Source: Fodinibacter sp963834965 (GTDB lineage: Bacteria > Actinomycetota > Actinomycetes > Actinomycetales > Dermatophilaceae). Taken from it: a DNA stretch of 64,000 nt. The number at the start of each line of letters is the position of its first letter. Within the stretch, counting starts at the first letter, position 1. Positions 24,738 through 33,221 of this stretch are shown here, in pieces. The stretch lies in contig CAWIEI010000001.1 in assembly GCA_963834965.1 (NCBI GenBank), forward strand, positions 1 through 64,000, read 5' to 3'. The position numbers were made by a program, and so were the translations under genes. The notes under the pieces are model-generated. The model saw only the letters and a program-made list of their open reading frames with translations, searched no databases and had not been told where the DNA came from.

Positions 24738-26447
24738 TCACGACCCGGAGAACAGGCGGCGCTGGGCCTCGCGCCACGAGCCGGTGACGTAGTAGCGCGA
24801 GGTCCAGGTGTCGGTCTCGTCGAGGTACCTGGTCCACTGCGCCACACCGGTGTTCAGCTCGCGGTCCTGGGCCATGGCCCGGAAGGCGAAGTGCATGAAC
24901 AGCCGGTGGTACTCGGTGAGGTAGATGTCGGCGACCCGCCGCACCGCCCGCTTCGACGCAGACCGGGTGCGCCCGGCCCGGATGACGAGGGTGTTCTCCT
25001 CGTTCGTCGTCGTCGAGGCGCCGGAGTAGTTCGCCGACCCGGTGACGACGGTGGGGTCGGGGCCGAGCGGGTCGACGAGCACGATCTTGGTGTGGATGTA
25101 GCGCACGTGGTCGTTGAAGCCCGTCAACCCCTCGGTCGCCCACTGCTGCAGCGGGTCACCGCTGAGGTGGCTGCCGGTCGAGACCCGCACGTGGTCGTCG
25201 GTGTGGGGGATCGCCTGGTCGCGCGGCGGCAGCTTCTCGAGCAGCACGGTGCGGGTGACGGGTGCCCGGTCGACCCGCAGCTTGTTCCGGAACACGGCGT
25301 GCAGGCCGAAGGCCCCGGTGATGTGCGCGGAGCTCACCGCGGAGTCGAAGACGCTCGCGTACCAGTCGAGCAGCGAGGTGCCGCCCAGTGGCGAGAACAC
25401 CGGGCCGACACCGCCCGGCACCGGCACCGTGCGTGCGGGTACCGGATCGCCGGCGTGCGCGACGCGCAGCTCGGCGGACGGCATCCCGGCCTGCAGGCGG
25501 TCCCACTCGGCCACGAACCGGGCCGCGACCGCCCGGTCGCGCACGACGTGCCCGACGTTCGAGTGCCCGTACACGCCACCGAGGGTGAGGTTGGTCGAGC
25601 CGGTCCACACCGCCTCGGCCACGCCATGGTGTGAGAGCACCAGGAACTTGTGGTGGTGCAGGGCGCTCCGTACGGGGGCTTCACGCCACGTCACGAGGTC
25701 GTCGATCCCGTTGTCGTGCACCGCCGCCCGCGCGAGCTCCGCAGTGCGGTCGGTGTTGTCGGGCCCGGTGCCGGATGCAGCGTCACGGTCGCGACCGTGC
25801 ACGACCAGCCGGGTGTCGACCCCCCGGTCGCGAGCCGCCGCGAACGCCTGCAGCGCACAGCCCCAGGTGAACTCGTAGAACGCCCCGCGCAGCGACCACC
25901 CGTCGTCGCGAGCCTCACCGACGAACGCCAGCAGTGCCTCGCCGAGCCCGCGCGACAGCCACACCATCGCCGGATGCGTCTCGTCGGGCGTCGTGGTCGG
26001 CACCCACCCCGCGAACTGGCGGGAGAAGGCCTGCGACCCGGCCACGCCCCGGTTGAACCACACGCCGTGCTCGCCGTCGTCCTCGACCTCGGTGCGCACG
26101 GCCAGCGACACCGGGGCGCTCAGCACCGGGGCCGACGCCGCCCCCCTCACGGCCGACACCGCGTACGTGTAGTCGTGCCCGGGCTTGGCGGCGTAGTCGC
26201 CCCACTGGAAGCCCTGCACCGGGTGCACGTGCGTGGGCCAGTCGGACCCCGGCGGCGGGTCGGGCACCAGGCTCTCGAAGGTCTTCATCCCGCGCAGCCA
26301 GCGGGCCTCGTTCTCGGTGTGGTCGGTGCGGTGGATCGCGAAGCCCAGGCAGCCGGTGGGGTCGTCGAGGTCGAACCCGAGCAGCACGGTGTGGGTGCCG
26401 GCCACGGCCTGCACGGTGAGTCCCCTCCGCTTGCGCTTCGTGCGCAC
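24738..26447 (-). CDS. Phospholipase D-like domain protein
   Basis: 569 residues. The N-terminal third (about 1-130) looks beta-rich and of unknown type (VLLGFDLDDPTGCLGFAIHR). Two PLD half-sites follow. The first, HHKFLVLS with GSTN after it, has Ser where the HxKxxxxD motif needs Asp. The second, HTKIVLVD with GSAN, is complete. PLD-fold enzymes use one half-site from each motif, so activity is uncertain. No signal peptide is seen, so it is probably cytosolic. GTG 26447 is chosen because it starts the conserved part and leaves a 77-bp divergent promoter region with the next gene. Confidence 0.82.
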   Translation of the reverse strand: MRTKRKRRGLTVQAVAGTHTVLLGFDLDDPTGCLGFAIHRTDHTENEARWLRGMKTFESLVPDPPPGSDWPTHVHPVQGFQWGDYAAKPGHDYTYAVSAVRGAASAPVLSAPVSLAVRTEVEDDGEHGVWFNRGVAGSQAFSRQFAGWVPTTTPDETHPAMVWLSRGLGEALLAFVGEARDDGWSLRGAFYEFTWGCALQAFAAARDRGVDTRLVVHGRDRDAASGTGPDNTDRTAELARAAVHDNGIDDLVTWREAPVRSALHHHKFLVLSHHGVAEAVWTGSTNLTLGGVYGHSNVGHVVRDRAVAARFVAEWDRLQAGMPSAELRVAHAGDPVPARTVPVPGGVGPVFSPLGGTSLLDWYASVFDSAVSSAHITGAFGLHAVFRNKLRVDRAPVTRTVLLEKLPPRDQAIPHTDDHVRVSTGSHLSGDPLQQWATEGLTGFNDHVRYIHTKIVLVDPLGPDPTVVTGSANYSGASTTTNEENTLVIRAGRTRSASKRAVRRVADIYLTEYHRLFMHFAFRAMAQDRELNTGVAQWTRYLDETDTWTSRYYVTGSWREAQRRLFSGS

Positions 26448-26511
26448 GCACCCACGGTATGCCGTGCCGCGCCCCGTGGACAGGGGGCGGCGCGGCCCAG
26501 GTCGGGTTCGG

Positions 26512-26517
26512 CACACT
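26512..26517 (+). promoter_or_regulatory. -10-like CACACT of a leaderless start
   Basis: Seven bases precede ATG 26525; no Shine-Dalgarno sequence. Confidence 0.45.
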
Positions 26518-26524
26518 GGGGGCC

Positions 26525-27181
26525 ATGGCACGCACCGGACCGAGCACCGTCTCCCTCGACGTGGCCGTCGACGTGACCCGCACCGGGGATCTGTGGATGT
26601 TCCGCGGCGGCGCCGTGGCCGACCGGCTGATCCAGACGGCGAGCAACGCGCCGGTCAACCACGTCGGCATGGCGGTGGCGCTCGACGACCTGCCGCCGCT
26701 GATGTGGCACGCCGAGCTGGGCCGTTCGCTGCGCGACCACTGGACCGGCGACCACCACCGAGGTGTGCAGCTGCACGACCTGCGCGAGGCGGTGACGACG
26801 TGGCAGGACCGGTACGAGCAGCGGGCCTGGCTGCGCCAGCTCAGCCCCGACGTCGGGCGCGAGCAGGAGGATGCCGTGCTGAGGACGATCGCCCGGCTCG
26901 ACGGGGTGTCGTTCCCCAGCACGATGGGGCTGGCCTGGCGCTGGCTGCGCGGGCGCGACGGCCACCTGTCCCGGCGCGAGGCCGAGCGCAAGGGCGTGCG
27001 ACCCGAGCAGGCCTACTGCGCCGAGGTGGTCGCCGTGACGCTGGAGGAGATGGGCGTGCTGCGCGACGACTCACCGACCAACTGGTACGACCCGGGTCGC
27101 TTCTGGAGCGGTGACTCGCTGCCGTTGACGCCGGCATGGAGCTACGGGGTCGAGGTCGAGGTGGCGCGCTCGCCCCGCTGA
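26525..27181 (+). CDS. Permuted NlpC/P60-like (papain-fold) protein
   Basis: 218 residues. A His lies early (APVNHVGMAVAL) and a Cys late (AYCAEVVAVTLEEMG), the reversed order typical of permuted NlpC/P60 (YiiX-type) proteins, which cleave amide or lipid-linked bonds. GDLWMFRGGAVADRLIQTAS near the N terminus fits that group. No signal peptide. It is divergent from the PLD-like gene, and together they might process lipids, but that is inference. Confidence 0.72.
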   Translation: MARTGPSTVSLDVAVDVTRTGDLWMFRGGAVADRLIQTASNAPVNHVGMAVALDDLPPLMWHAELGRSLRDHWTGDHHRGVQLHDLREAVTTWQDRYEQRAWLRQLSPDVGREQEDAVLRTIARLDGVSFPSTMGLAWRWLRGRDGHLSRREAERKGVRPEQAYCAEVVAVTLEEMGVLRDDSPTNWYDPGRFWSGDSLPLTPAWSYGVEVEVARSPR

Positions 27182-27510
27182 CGCCGCACCCACGGCAGCC
27201 CGACGGCGACCACGCCGAGGGACAGCACCACCATCGCGGCCAGCAGGCCCCACCCCACGGACCAGGCGGTGATGGCGACCCCCTCCCACAGCAGGTTGGC
27301 GAACACCAGGTCTGGGCGCACCCGCCCGGCGAGCCAGGCACCGGCCACGAACGCCAGGCTGGTGAGCACCATCAGGCCCACGGTGATGCCCAGCGAGCGG
27401 GCCATGCTGCCCGCACGAGGAGTGTCGTAGGACCTGTCCTGGGCCGAGTCGACCCGGTCGGGGAACGCCTCGAACACGTCCGGAACGGGTCGGGAGGGGC
27501 GTCGGCGCAT
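27142..27510 (-). CDS. Hypothetical membrane protein, two helices
   Basis: 122 residues: a polar N-terminal 35 residues, then two hydrophobic helices (LGITVGLMVLTSLAFVAGAW; GVAITAWSVGWGLLAAMVVL). No family is recognised. ATG 27510 is preferred over ATG 27522 because the latter lies inside a TATGCT -10 hexamer (27518-27523) that sits seven bases from ATG 27510. It overlaps the convergent papain-like gene by 40 bases. Confidence 0.7.
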   Translation of the reverse strand: MRRRPSRPVPDVFEAFPDRVDSAQDRSYDTPRAGSMARSLGITVGLMVLTSLAFVAGAWLAGRVRPDLVFANLLWEGVAITAWSVGWGLLAAMVVLSLGVVAVGLPWVRRQRGERATSTSTP

Positions 27511-27517
27511 GGTCGAG

Positions 27518-27523
27518 AGCATA
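27518..27523 (-). promoter_or_regulatory. -10 TATGCT deciding the start at 27510
   Basis: On the minus strand TATGCT is followed by seven bases and ATG 27510. The upstream candidate ATG lies within the hexamer. Confidence 0.6.
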
Positions 27524-27612
27524 CGGTTCCCAATCTTCCGCCGCGTGGATCCAGGCCCTACGGTGAGCGGATGGTCCGGGACATCGGCCCACCCCTACAC
27601 AGGAGTAGACGA

Positions 27613-29388
27613 ATGCGACGATCTCGCTTGGTCGCCTTCACCGGAGCCGTGGCCCTCGCCACGACCGCCTTCGGTGCGAGCACGGCGACCGCGGCCCTGC
27701 AGTCCCCCACGACGACCTCGGCGTCCACAGCGTCCGCGGCATCCTCGACCGCCGGGTCGGGAACCTATGTCGTCCTCACCGACGTCGGGGCCGACGCCCG
27801 CGCCGTCGCGGCAGCGTTGCGCAAGGACGGTGCGACCGTCACCTCGGTCAACACCGACATCGGCCTGATCTCGGTGCGCTCCACGTCCGCGACGTTCCTG
27901 AGTACCGCGCGCGGGCTGTCGGGCGTCAAGGCCGCTGCCAACGACGGCGTCGTCGGCCGAGCGCCGGATGCCGCGCCGACCGCGGACCAGGTGCTCAAGG
28001 AGCACCAGGCCTCGGGGAACCGGTCGTCCAGGGATGAGCACGGCGAGAAGAAGGCGCCGAAGGCCGACCCGCTCGACTCGCTGCTGTGGGGCATGGACAT
28101 GATCAAGGCCCCCCAGGCCCACGCCGTGACGCTGGGCAACAAGAAGGTGCTGGTCGGCGTCATGGACACCGGTGTCGACGGCAACCACCCCGACCTCGCA
28201 CCGAACTTCAACCGCAAGCTGTCGCGCAACTTCGTCACCGACATCCCCGCCCTCGACGGCCCGTGCGAGCACCCCAGCTGCGTCGACCCGGTCGACGAGG
28301 ACGACGACGGCCACGGCACCCACACCGCCGGCACGATGGCGGCCGCGCTCAACGGCATCGGCGTCTCCGGCGTCGCCCCGAACGTCTCGCTGGTCAACGT
28401 GCGCGCCGGTCAGGACAGCGGCTACTTCTTCCTCAGCGCCACCGCCAACGCGCTCACCTACTCGGGCAACGCCGGCCTCGACGTCGTCAACATGTCGTTC
28501 TACGTCGACCCGTGGCTCTACAACTGCAAGGGCGGCGCGCCGCAGGACTCCCCGGCGGAGGCGGCCGAGCAGGACGTCATCATCGAGACGATGAACCGGG
28601 CGCTGAACTTCGCGCACCGCAAGGGCGTCACCCTCGTGGCGGCCCTGGGCAACGACAACGACAACATCTCCAACCCGCGCACCGACACCTCCAGCCCCGA
28701 CTACCCCGGTGGCACCGAGCACGCGCGCACCATCGACAACTCCAACTGCGTCGACCTGCCCGTCGAGGGCCCGCACGTGCTCGGCGTCTCGGCGCTCGGC
28801 CCGTCGGAGCGCAAGGCCGACTACTCCAACTGGGCCTCCGACCTCACCTCCGGTGAGCTCGAGGTCTCGGCACCGGGTGGCTGGTTCCGCGACGGCTTCG
28901 GCACGTCCACCTACCGCACCAACGGCAACCTGATCCTGTCCACGGCACCTCTCAACGTCATGCAGGCCGAGGGCCAGGTCGACTCCGCGGGCAACATCAC
29001 CCCCGCCGGTGCGGCACTGGGCACGATGAAGGACTGCGGCAAGGTCAAGGGCAAGACGGTCTGTGGTTACTACCAGTACCTGCAGGGCACCTCGATGGCG
29101 TCACCCCACGCCGCCGGCGTCGCCGCCCTGGCGGTCTCGGCGCACGGTCACTCGCAGGGCAGGTCGGGCTTCGGCCTGGCCCCCGACACGGTGCGTCGCC
29201 TGGTCATGGGCACCGCCACCGACCACGCCTGCCCGACGCCGGCGCTGATCAGCTACGCCGAGGTGGGTCGCCCCGCCACGTACGACGCCCTGTGCACCGG
29301 CACCGCCGACTTCAACTCGATCTACGGCGACGGCATCGTCAACGCCCTCGGCGTGGTGGCCGGCCACCACCACGGGGGACACCACTGA
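27613..29388 (+). CDS. Secreted subtilisin-like serine protease (S8)
   Basis: 591 residues, ATG with AGGAG upstream. A signal peptide (about 1-29) and a pro-region (about 50-150) precede the catalytic domain. The triad is Asp185 (GVMDTGVDGNHPDL), His234 (DDGHGTHTAG) and Ser494 (GTSMASPHAAGVAALA). An acidic run DEDDD just before the His could bind calcium. Several Cys pairs suggest disulfides. The protein ends in a His-rich tail, GHHHGGHH, which may bind metal. It is an extracellular protease; the substrate is unknown. It stands alone, with two hairpins after its stop. Confidence 0.93.
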   Translation: MRRSRLVAFTGAVALATTAFGASTATAALQSPTTTSASTASAASSTAGSGTYVVLTDVGADARAVAAALRKDGATVTSVNTDIGLISVRSTSATFLSTARGLSGVKAAANDGVVGRAPDAAPTADQVLKEHQASGNRSSRDEHGEKKAPKADPLDSLLWGMDMIKAPQAHAVTLGNKKVLVGVMDTGVDGNHPDLAPNFNRKLSRNFVTDIPALDGPCEHPSCVDPVDEDDDGHGTHTAGTMAAALNGIGVSGVAPNVSLVNVRAGQDSGYFFLSATANALTYSGNAGLDVVNMSFYVDPWLYNCKGGAPQDSPAEAAEQDVIIETMNRALNFAHRKGVTLVAALGNDNDNISNPRTDTSSPDYPGGTEHARTIDNSNCVDLPVEGPHVLGVSALGPSERKADYSNWASDLTSGELEVSAPGGWFRDGFGTSTYRTNGNLILSTAPLNVMQAEGQVDSAGNITPAGAALGTMKDCGKVKGKTVCGYYQYLQGTSMASPHAAGVAALAVSAHGHSQGRSGFGLAPDTVRRLVMGTATDHACPTPALISYAEVGRPATYDALCTGTADFNSIYGDGIVNALGVVAGHHHGGHH

Positions 29389-29411
29389 CCCCTCCCCCCG
29401 AGGGAACCAAC

Positions 29412-29447
29412 GGCATGCCGTCCGCACATCCGAGCGGGCGGCATGCC
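29412..29447 (+). terminator. Strong hairpin after the subtilase gene
   Basis: Arms 29412-29425 and 29434-29447 pair over 14 positions with one G-U, around an eight-base loop, 23 bases after the stop. No T-run. Confidence 0.7.
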
Positions 29448-29458
29448 GCTGTCCCCAG

Positions 29459-29519
29459 ATCGACCAATAGGTCACGGGAGGGACAGGGCGGCCGTCCCTG
29501 CTGTGACCTATTGGTCGAT
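29459..29519. terminator. Long symmetric inverted repeat between convergent genes
   Basis: Perfect 17-bp arms lie at 29459-29475 and 29503-29519 (core GACCAATAGGTCAC), with a smaller GGGAC/GTCCC repeat inside the 27-base loop. It lies between the subtilase and the convergent fluC gene, so it can serve as a bidirectional terminator. Its symmetric AT-containing core would also suit a protein-binding site. Confidence 0.65.
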
Positions 29520-29529
29520 TCCGGGACGG

Positions 29530-29892
29530 TCAGCCGCCGCCGAGCGCCCAGCCGAACCAGGCGGCGCCCAGGCCGAGGGTGAGCGACAGCGCGACGTTGG
29601 CCACGGCGTGGGCGCGGCGGTCGTCGGCCAGGGCGTCCCAGATCTCGAGGGCCAGCGTCGAGAAGGTGGTCAGGGCGCCGCAGAACCCGATGCCGAGCAG
29701 GGCGAGGGGCGCGGTGCCGAGGCCGGCCCCCACGACCAGGCCGAGGGCGAACGACCCGGCGACGTTGACGGCCAGGGTCCCAGCGGTCGGTGTGCCGCCG
29801 AAGCGAGCCCGGATGCCGTGGTTCACCAGGTAGCGCAGCGGGGCTCCCACGGCAGCACCGAGGGCGACGAGCAGGGCGGCCGTGGGGGTCAT
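29530..29892 (-). CDS. crcB: Fluoride channel FluC/CrcB, second subunit
   Basis: 120 residues, four helices. Family motifs: GAPLRYLVNHG, TLAVNVAGSFALG (pore Asn) and GFCGALTTFSTL (the TTFST Na+/pore motif). FluC exports fluoride as a dimer; actinomycetes often carry two adjacent genes making a heterodimer, as here. Its ATG overlaps the other fluC stop by four bases. No fluoride riboswitch is present: the operon starts with the aminotransferase gene. Confidence 0.93.
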   Translation of the reverse strand: MTPTAALLVALGAAVGAPLRYLVNHGIRARFGGTPTAGTLAVNVAGSFALGLVVGAGLGTAPLALLGIGFCGALTTFSTLALEIWDALADDRRAHAVANVALSLTLGLGAAWFGWALGGG

Positions 29893-30299
29893 GGGCCGGG
29901 CCAGACACGTTGCCCGACAAGCGAACCCGCAGCCACCGCGAGCGTGCCGACGATGAAGGTGGCGGCCACGTAGAGCAATGCCACCGGCACCTGCTGGTGA
30001 GTGCCCAGCTGCACGACGTCGACGGCGAGCGCCGAGAAGGTGGTCCAGCCCCCGAGCACGCCGACGCCCACGAAGGGTCGGGCCAGCCGGTGCACACCCG
30101 GGCGGTCGACGAGGTAGGCGACGAGCAGGCCCATCGCGAAGGCTCCGGTGACGTTGACGCAGAACGTCGCCCACGGGAAGGCGCCGGGTGCATGGGGGAG
30201 TGCGGCGCCCACGGCGTACCGCCCCAGCGAGCCGACGACACCACCGACGGCGACTGAAACCAGCAGCGCGGGGTCCGGGCGCGGGCCGGGGTCGGCCAC
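29889..30299 (-). CDS. crcB: Fluoride channel FluC/CrcB, first subunit
   Basis: 136 residues with four helices. GGVVGSLGRYAVG, CVNVTGAFAMGLL and GVLGGWTTFSALAVD match the family, including the pore Asn and TTFS. The extra N-terminal ~10 residues are Pro-rich. GTG 30299 begins four bases after the aminotransferase stop, so it is transcribed from that gene's promoter. Confidence 0.93.
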   Translation of the reverse strand: MADPGPRPDPALLVSVAVGGVVGSLGRYAVGAALPHAPGAFPWATFCVNVTGAFAMGLLVAYLVDRPGVHRLARPFVGVGVLGGWTTFSALAVDVVQLGTHQQVPVALLYVAATFIVGTLAVAAGSLVGQRVWPGP

Positions 30300-30303
30300 G
30301 GGG

Positions 30304-31521
30304 TCAGGCCCGCAGGGTCTCGAGGTAGTCGGCGATGCGGCCGATGGCCTCGGTGAGCACCTCGACGTCGGGCAGGGTCACGAGGCGGAAGTGGTCGGGC
30401 TCGAACCAGTTGAAGCCGGTGCCGTGGGTGACCAGGATCTTCTTGGCCCGCAGCAGGTCGATGACGAAGGCCTCGTCGCTCTCGATGCGGTAGACCTCGG
30501 GGTCGAGCCGCGGGAAGCAGTAGAGCGCGCCGCGGGGCTCGACGCACGAGACACCGGGGATCTCGTTGAGCAGCCTCGAAGCCAGCTTGCTCTGCTCGTG
30601 GAAGCGGCCGCCAGGGACGATCAGCTCGGTCACCGACTGGTAGCCGCCCAGTGCGGTCTGGATGGCGTGCTGCGCCGGCACGTTAGCGCACATCCGCATG
30701 TTCGACAGCAGGGTCAGGCCCTCGAGGAAGTCCTCGGCGAGGTGCTTCGGCCCGCTCACCATCACCCAGCCGGCGCGGTAGCCGCACACCCGGTAGGCCT
30801 TGGACAGCCCGCTGAAGGTCAGGCAGAGCACGTCGTCGCCGGCGAAGGATGCCGCGTGGTGGTGCACGGCGTCGTCGAAGAGGATCTTCTCGTAGATCTC
30901 GTCGGCCATCACGACCAGGTCGTGGCGGCGCGCGATGTCGACCAGCGCCCTGACGACCTCCTCCGAGTAGACCGCCCCGGTGGGGTTGTTGGGGTTGATG
31001 ATCACCAGGGCGTGGGTGTGGTCGGTGATCTTGGCCTCGATGTCCTCGAGGTCGGGGTTCCAGCCGTTGCTCTCGTCGCAGCGGTAGTGCACCGGGGTGC
31101 CCCCCGAGAGCGAGACGGCGCCGGTCCACAGCGGGTAGTCGGGGGCCGGCACGAGCACCTCGTTGCCGTCGTCGACGAAGGCCTGCAGCACCATCGTGAT
31201 CAGCTCGGAGACACCGTTGCCGATGTAGACGTCCTCGTTGGCGGTGTCGGTGAGGCCGTGCGACTGGTAGTACTGCGCCACCGCCGTGCGGGCAGAATAG
31301 ATGCCGCGCGAGTCGGCGTAGCCCTGGCTCAGCGGCAGGTTGTGGATCATGTCGGCGAGGATCGCCTCGGGGGCCTCGAAGCCGAACGGCGCGGTGTTGC
31401 CGATGTTGAGCTTGAGGATCTTGTGGCCCTCGGCCTCGAGCCGCTGGGCCTCGACCAGGATCGGCCCGCGCACGTCGTAGCGGACGTGCTGCAGCTTCTT
31501 GCTCTGGACGACTCGGCGCAT
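30304..31521 (-). CDS. alaA: Pyridoxal-phosphate aminotransferase, alanine aminotransferase type
   Basis: 405 residues of fold-type I aminotransferase. KLQHVRYDVRGPI at the N terminus and YADSRGIYSAR are typical of the AlaA/AvtA alanine transaminases. The cofactor Asp-containing INPNNPTGAVY, the PLP-binding Lys in SGLSKAYRVCGYRAGW and the C-terminal Arg region (HFRLVTLP) are present. It interconverts pyruvate/glutamate and alanine/2-oxoglutarate. AACACT six bases before ATG 31521 suggests a leaderless mRNA. It is the first gene of an operon with the two fluC genes. Confidence 0.88.
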   Translation of the reverse strand: MRRVVQSKKLQHVRYDVRGPILVEAQRLEAEGHKILKLNIGNTAPFGFEAPEAILADMIHNLPLSQGYADSRGIYSARTAVAQYYQSHGLTDTANEDVYIGNGVSELITMVLQAFVDDGNEVLVPAPDYPLWTGAVSLSGGTPVHYRCDESNGWNPDLEDIEAKITDHTHALVIINPNNPTGAVYSEEVVRALVDIARRHDLVVMADEIYEKILFDDAVHHHAASFAGDDVLCLTFSGLSKAYRVCGYRAGWVMVSGPKHLAEDFLEGLTLLSNMRMCANVPAQHAIQTALGGYQSVTELIVPGGRFHEQSKLASRLLNEIPGVSCVEPRGALYCFPRLDPEVYRIESDEAFVIDLLRAKKILVTHGTGFNWFEPDHFRLVTLPDVEVLTEAIGRIADYLETLRA

Positions 31522-31618
31522 GGGGCCAGTGTTCCAGCCCGATCGCCCGCCCGACGGGTGGGCCCGGGGTGACGCGCCGCACGGCCGGCGGCGTCCCGGC
31601 ATCCGGCCGTCGTGCAGC

Positions 31619-32755
31619 TCAGCGCAGCATGTCGGCGACCGCCAGCGTGGCCGAGCTGGGGCAGCCCTTGGTGAAGCCGTAGAAGGGGCCGAAGTCGCGG
31701 GTCGACGCGAACCCGGTGAGGTAGAGGCCGGGCACCGTCGTCTCGAACCCCTCCGAGAGGTCGGGGAAGCCGTCGGTGACCGCGAGGTCGTCGAGCAGGG
31801 GCTCGAGGTAGGGCACCTGCCTGATGTCGGCGCGGTAGCCCGACGCGAACACCACGAAGTCGGCGGTGAGGCGAGAGCCGTCGGTCAGGCCGAGCACGGT
31901 CGCCTCGTCGTCCTCCTCGACGTCGACGACCTCGGTGTCGGCGTGAACCGTGACGACGTCGGGCTTCAGGCGCGGGGTCAGCCACCACTCGAGGGTGAGC
32001 CGGCCGACCTGCCAGAACTGCAGGGCGATCGCCCGCTGCTCCTGCGCCGACAGGCCCCGCCACCAGCCGCGCTGGGCGAGGGTCTGCTCGATGTAGGGGT
32101 TCACGAACTCCCAGCTCACCCGCTCGAACGCCGGGGCGGGATGGCGGTGCACGACGTCGACCGAGGCCGCCCCGTGGTCGCAGAGCAGCGCCGCCCACTC
32201 GTAGGCGCTCTGCCGCCCGCCGATGACCACCACGCGCGCCCCGGCGAGCGCGTCGAAGTCGACGAGGTCGCAGGTGTGCGCGCGCCGGTGCTCGGGCACG
32301 CCCTCGTGCCAGGCCGGCAGGGTGACGAAGTGCCGGATGCCGGGCGCGGCCAGCACCTTGTCGGCCGTGATGGTCGTGCCGTCCGCCATGGTGGCCACGA
32401 AGCCCTCGCCGGACGCGTCGACCTGCAGGCCGTCGACGAGGCGCTGGTCGACGTCGAACCCCTTCCGCTCGCGGAACCAGTCGGTGTGGTCGAGGAACAC
32501 CCCGATCGGCACCGGGTCGAGGTCGGCCCGGCGCAGGCCGCGGTCCTCGAAGTAGGCGGCGAAGGTGTGCTCGCCGGCGGCGTCGAGGTGCCAGTCAGGG
32601 CCGGAGCGCAGGAGCATGTCGGCCGGCATCTGCTCGCGCCAGAAGCTCATCGGCACGCCGACGACCGTGGTGTCGATGCCGCGGTCGCGGGCGCGGGCGG
32701 CGGCCGAGTAGGCGTAGGGGCCGGCGCCGATGACGAGCAGGTCCGTGCGGTCCAC
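31619..32755 (-). CDS. FAD/NAD(P)-binding oxidoreductase
   Basis: 378 residues. There are two dinucleotide-binding motifs, LLVIGAGPYAYSAAARA near the N terminus and VVVIGGRQSAYEWA around residue 185, and a C-terminal FASGYRADIRQVPY, as in flavin monooxygenase-like proteins. The Baeyer-Villiger fingerprint is not seen. The substrate is unknown. GTG 32755 is preferred because AGAGGGGG lies seven bases upstream; ATG 32776 in the same frame has no such site. Confidence 0.82.
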   Translation of the reverse strand: MDRTDLLVIGAGPYAYSAAARARDRGIDTTVVGVPMSFWREQMPADMLLRSGPDWHLDAAGEHTFAAYFEDRGLRRADLDPVPIGVFLDHTDWFRERKGFDVDQRLVDGLQVDASGEGFVATMADGTTITADKVLAAPGIRHFVTLPAWHEGVPEHRRAHTCDLVDFDALAGARVVVIGGRQSAYEWAALLCDHGAASVDVVHRHPAPAFERVSWEFVNPYIEQTLAQRGWWRGLSAQEQRAIALQFWQVGRLTLEWWLTPRLKPDVVTVHADTEVVDVEEDDEATVLGLTDGSRLTADFVVFASGYRADIRQVPYLEPLLDDLAVTDGFPDLSEGFETTVPGLYLTGFASTRDFGPFYGFTKGCPSSATLAVADMLR

Positions 32756-32873
32756 CAGGGCACCCCCTCTCGTCATCACTGCCCGAGTGATGCTCTCGCG
32801 CTGCCTCCCGTGACGCAAGGGTGGTCCGGCGTCCCGGGCGCCCCCGGGAGCGGGCTCGGGCAGACTGCGCCGG

Positions 32874-33212
32874 GTGGATGACGTCGTCGTGGAACGGGTG
32901 CTGCGGGCCGTGGAGCAGGTGCCCCGGGGTCGCGTCGTGTCCTACGGCGACATCGGGGCGCTGGTCGGCATCGGGCCCCGGCTGGTGGGCCGGGTGATGA
33001 GCACCTACGGCACGAACGTCACCTGGTGGCGGGTCTGCAACTCCTACGGCGACCTGCCGGTGCCGCTGATGGACGAGGTGCGCGAGCGGTGGGCGGCCGA
33101 GGGGATCCTGCTCAAGCCCAACGGCCGCGGATGCCGGATCGCCGACTACCGCGCCGACCTCATCGCGCTCTCGTCCGCCTACGAACGGGCCACGGCCGAC
33201 CTTCCCGGGTGA
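32874..33212 (+). CDS. Alkyltransferase-like (ATL) protein of the MGMT family
   Basis: 112 residues, only the DNA-binding domain of O6-alkylguanine transferases: VPRGRVVSYGDIGALVG and GRVMSTYG. The active-site PCHR is replaced by TWWR (TWWRVCNSYG), as in ATL proteins that bind O6-alkylguanine and hand it to nucleotide excision repair without removing the alkyl group. CAGACT seven bases before GTG 32874 suggests leaderless expression. Confidence 0.85.
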   Translation: MDDVVVERVLRAVEQVPRGRVVSYGDIGALVGIGPRLVGRVMSTYGTNVTWWRVCNSYGDLPVPLMDEVRERWAAEGILLKPNGRGCRIADYRADLIALSSAYERATADLPG

Positions 33213-33221
33213 GACTGGGGC

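Noticed and set aside
25650..26576. Plus-strand frame opposite the PLD-like gene
   Set aside because: Composition dominated by Arg, Gly and Pro; the opposite strand has clear PLD motifs.
29520..30303. Fluoride riboswitch for the fluC pair
   Set aside because: There is no leader: the first fluC starts four bases after the aminotransferase stop.
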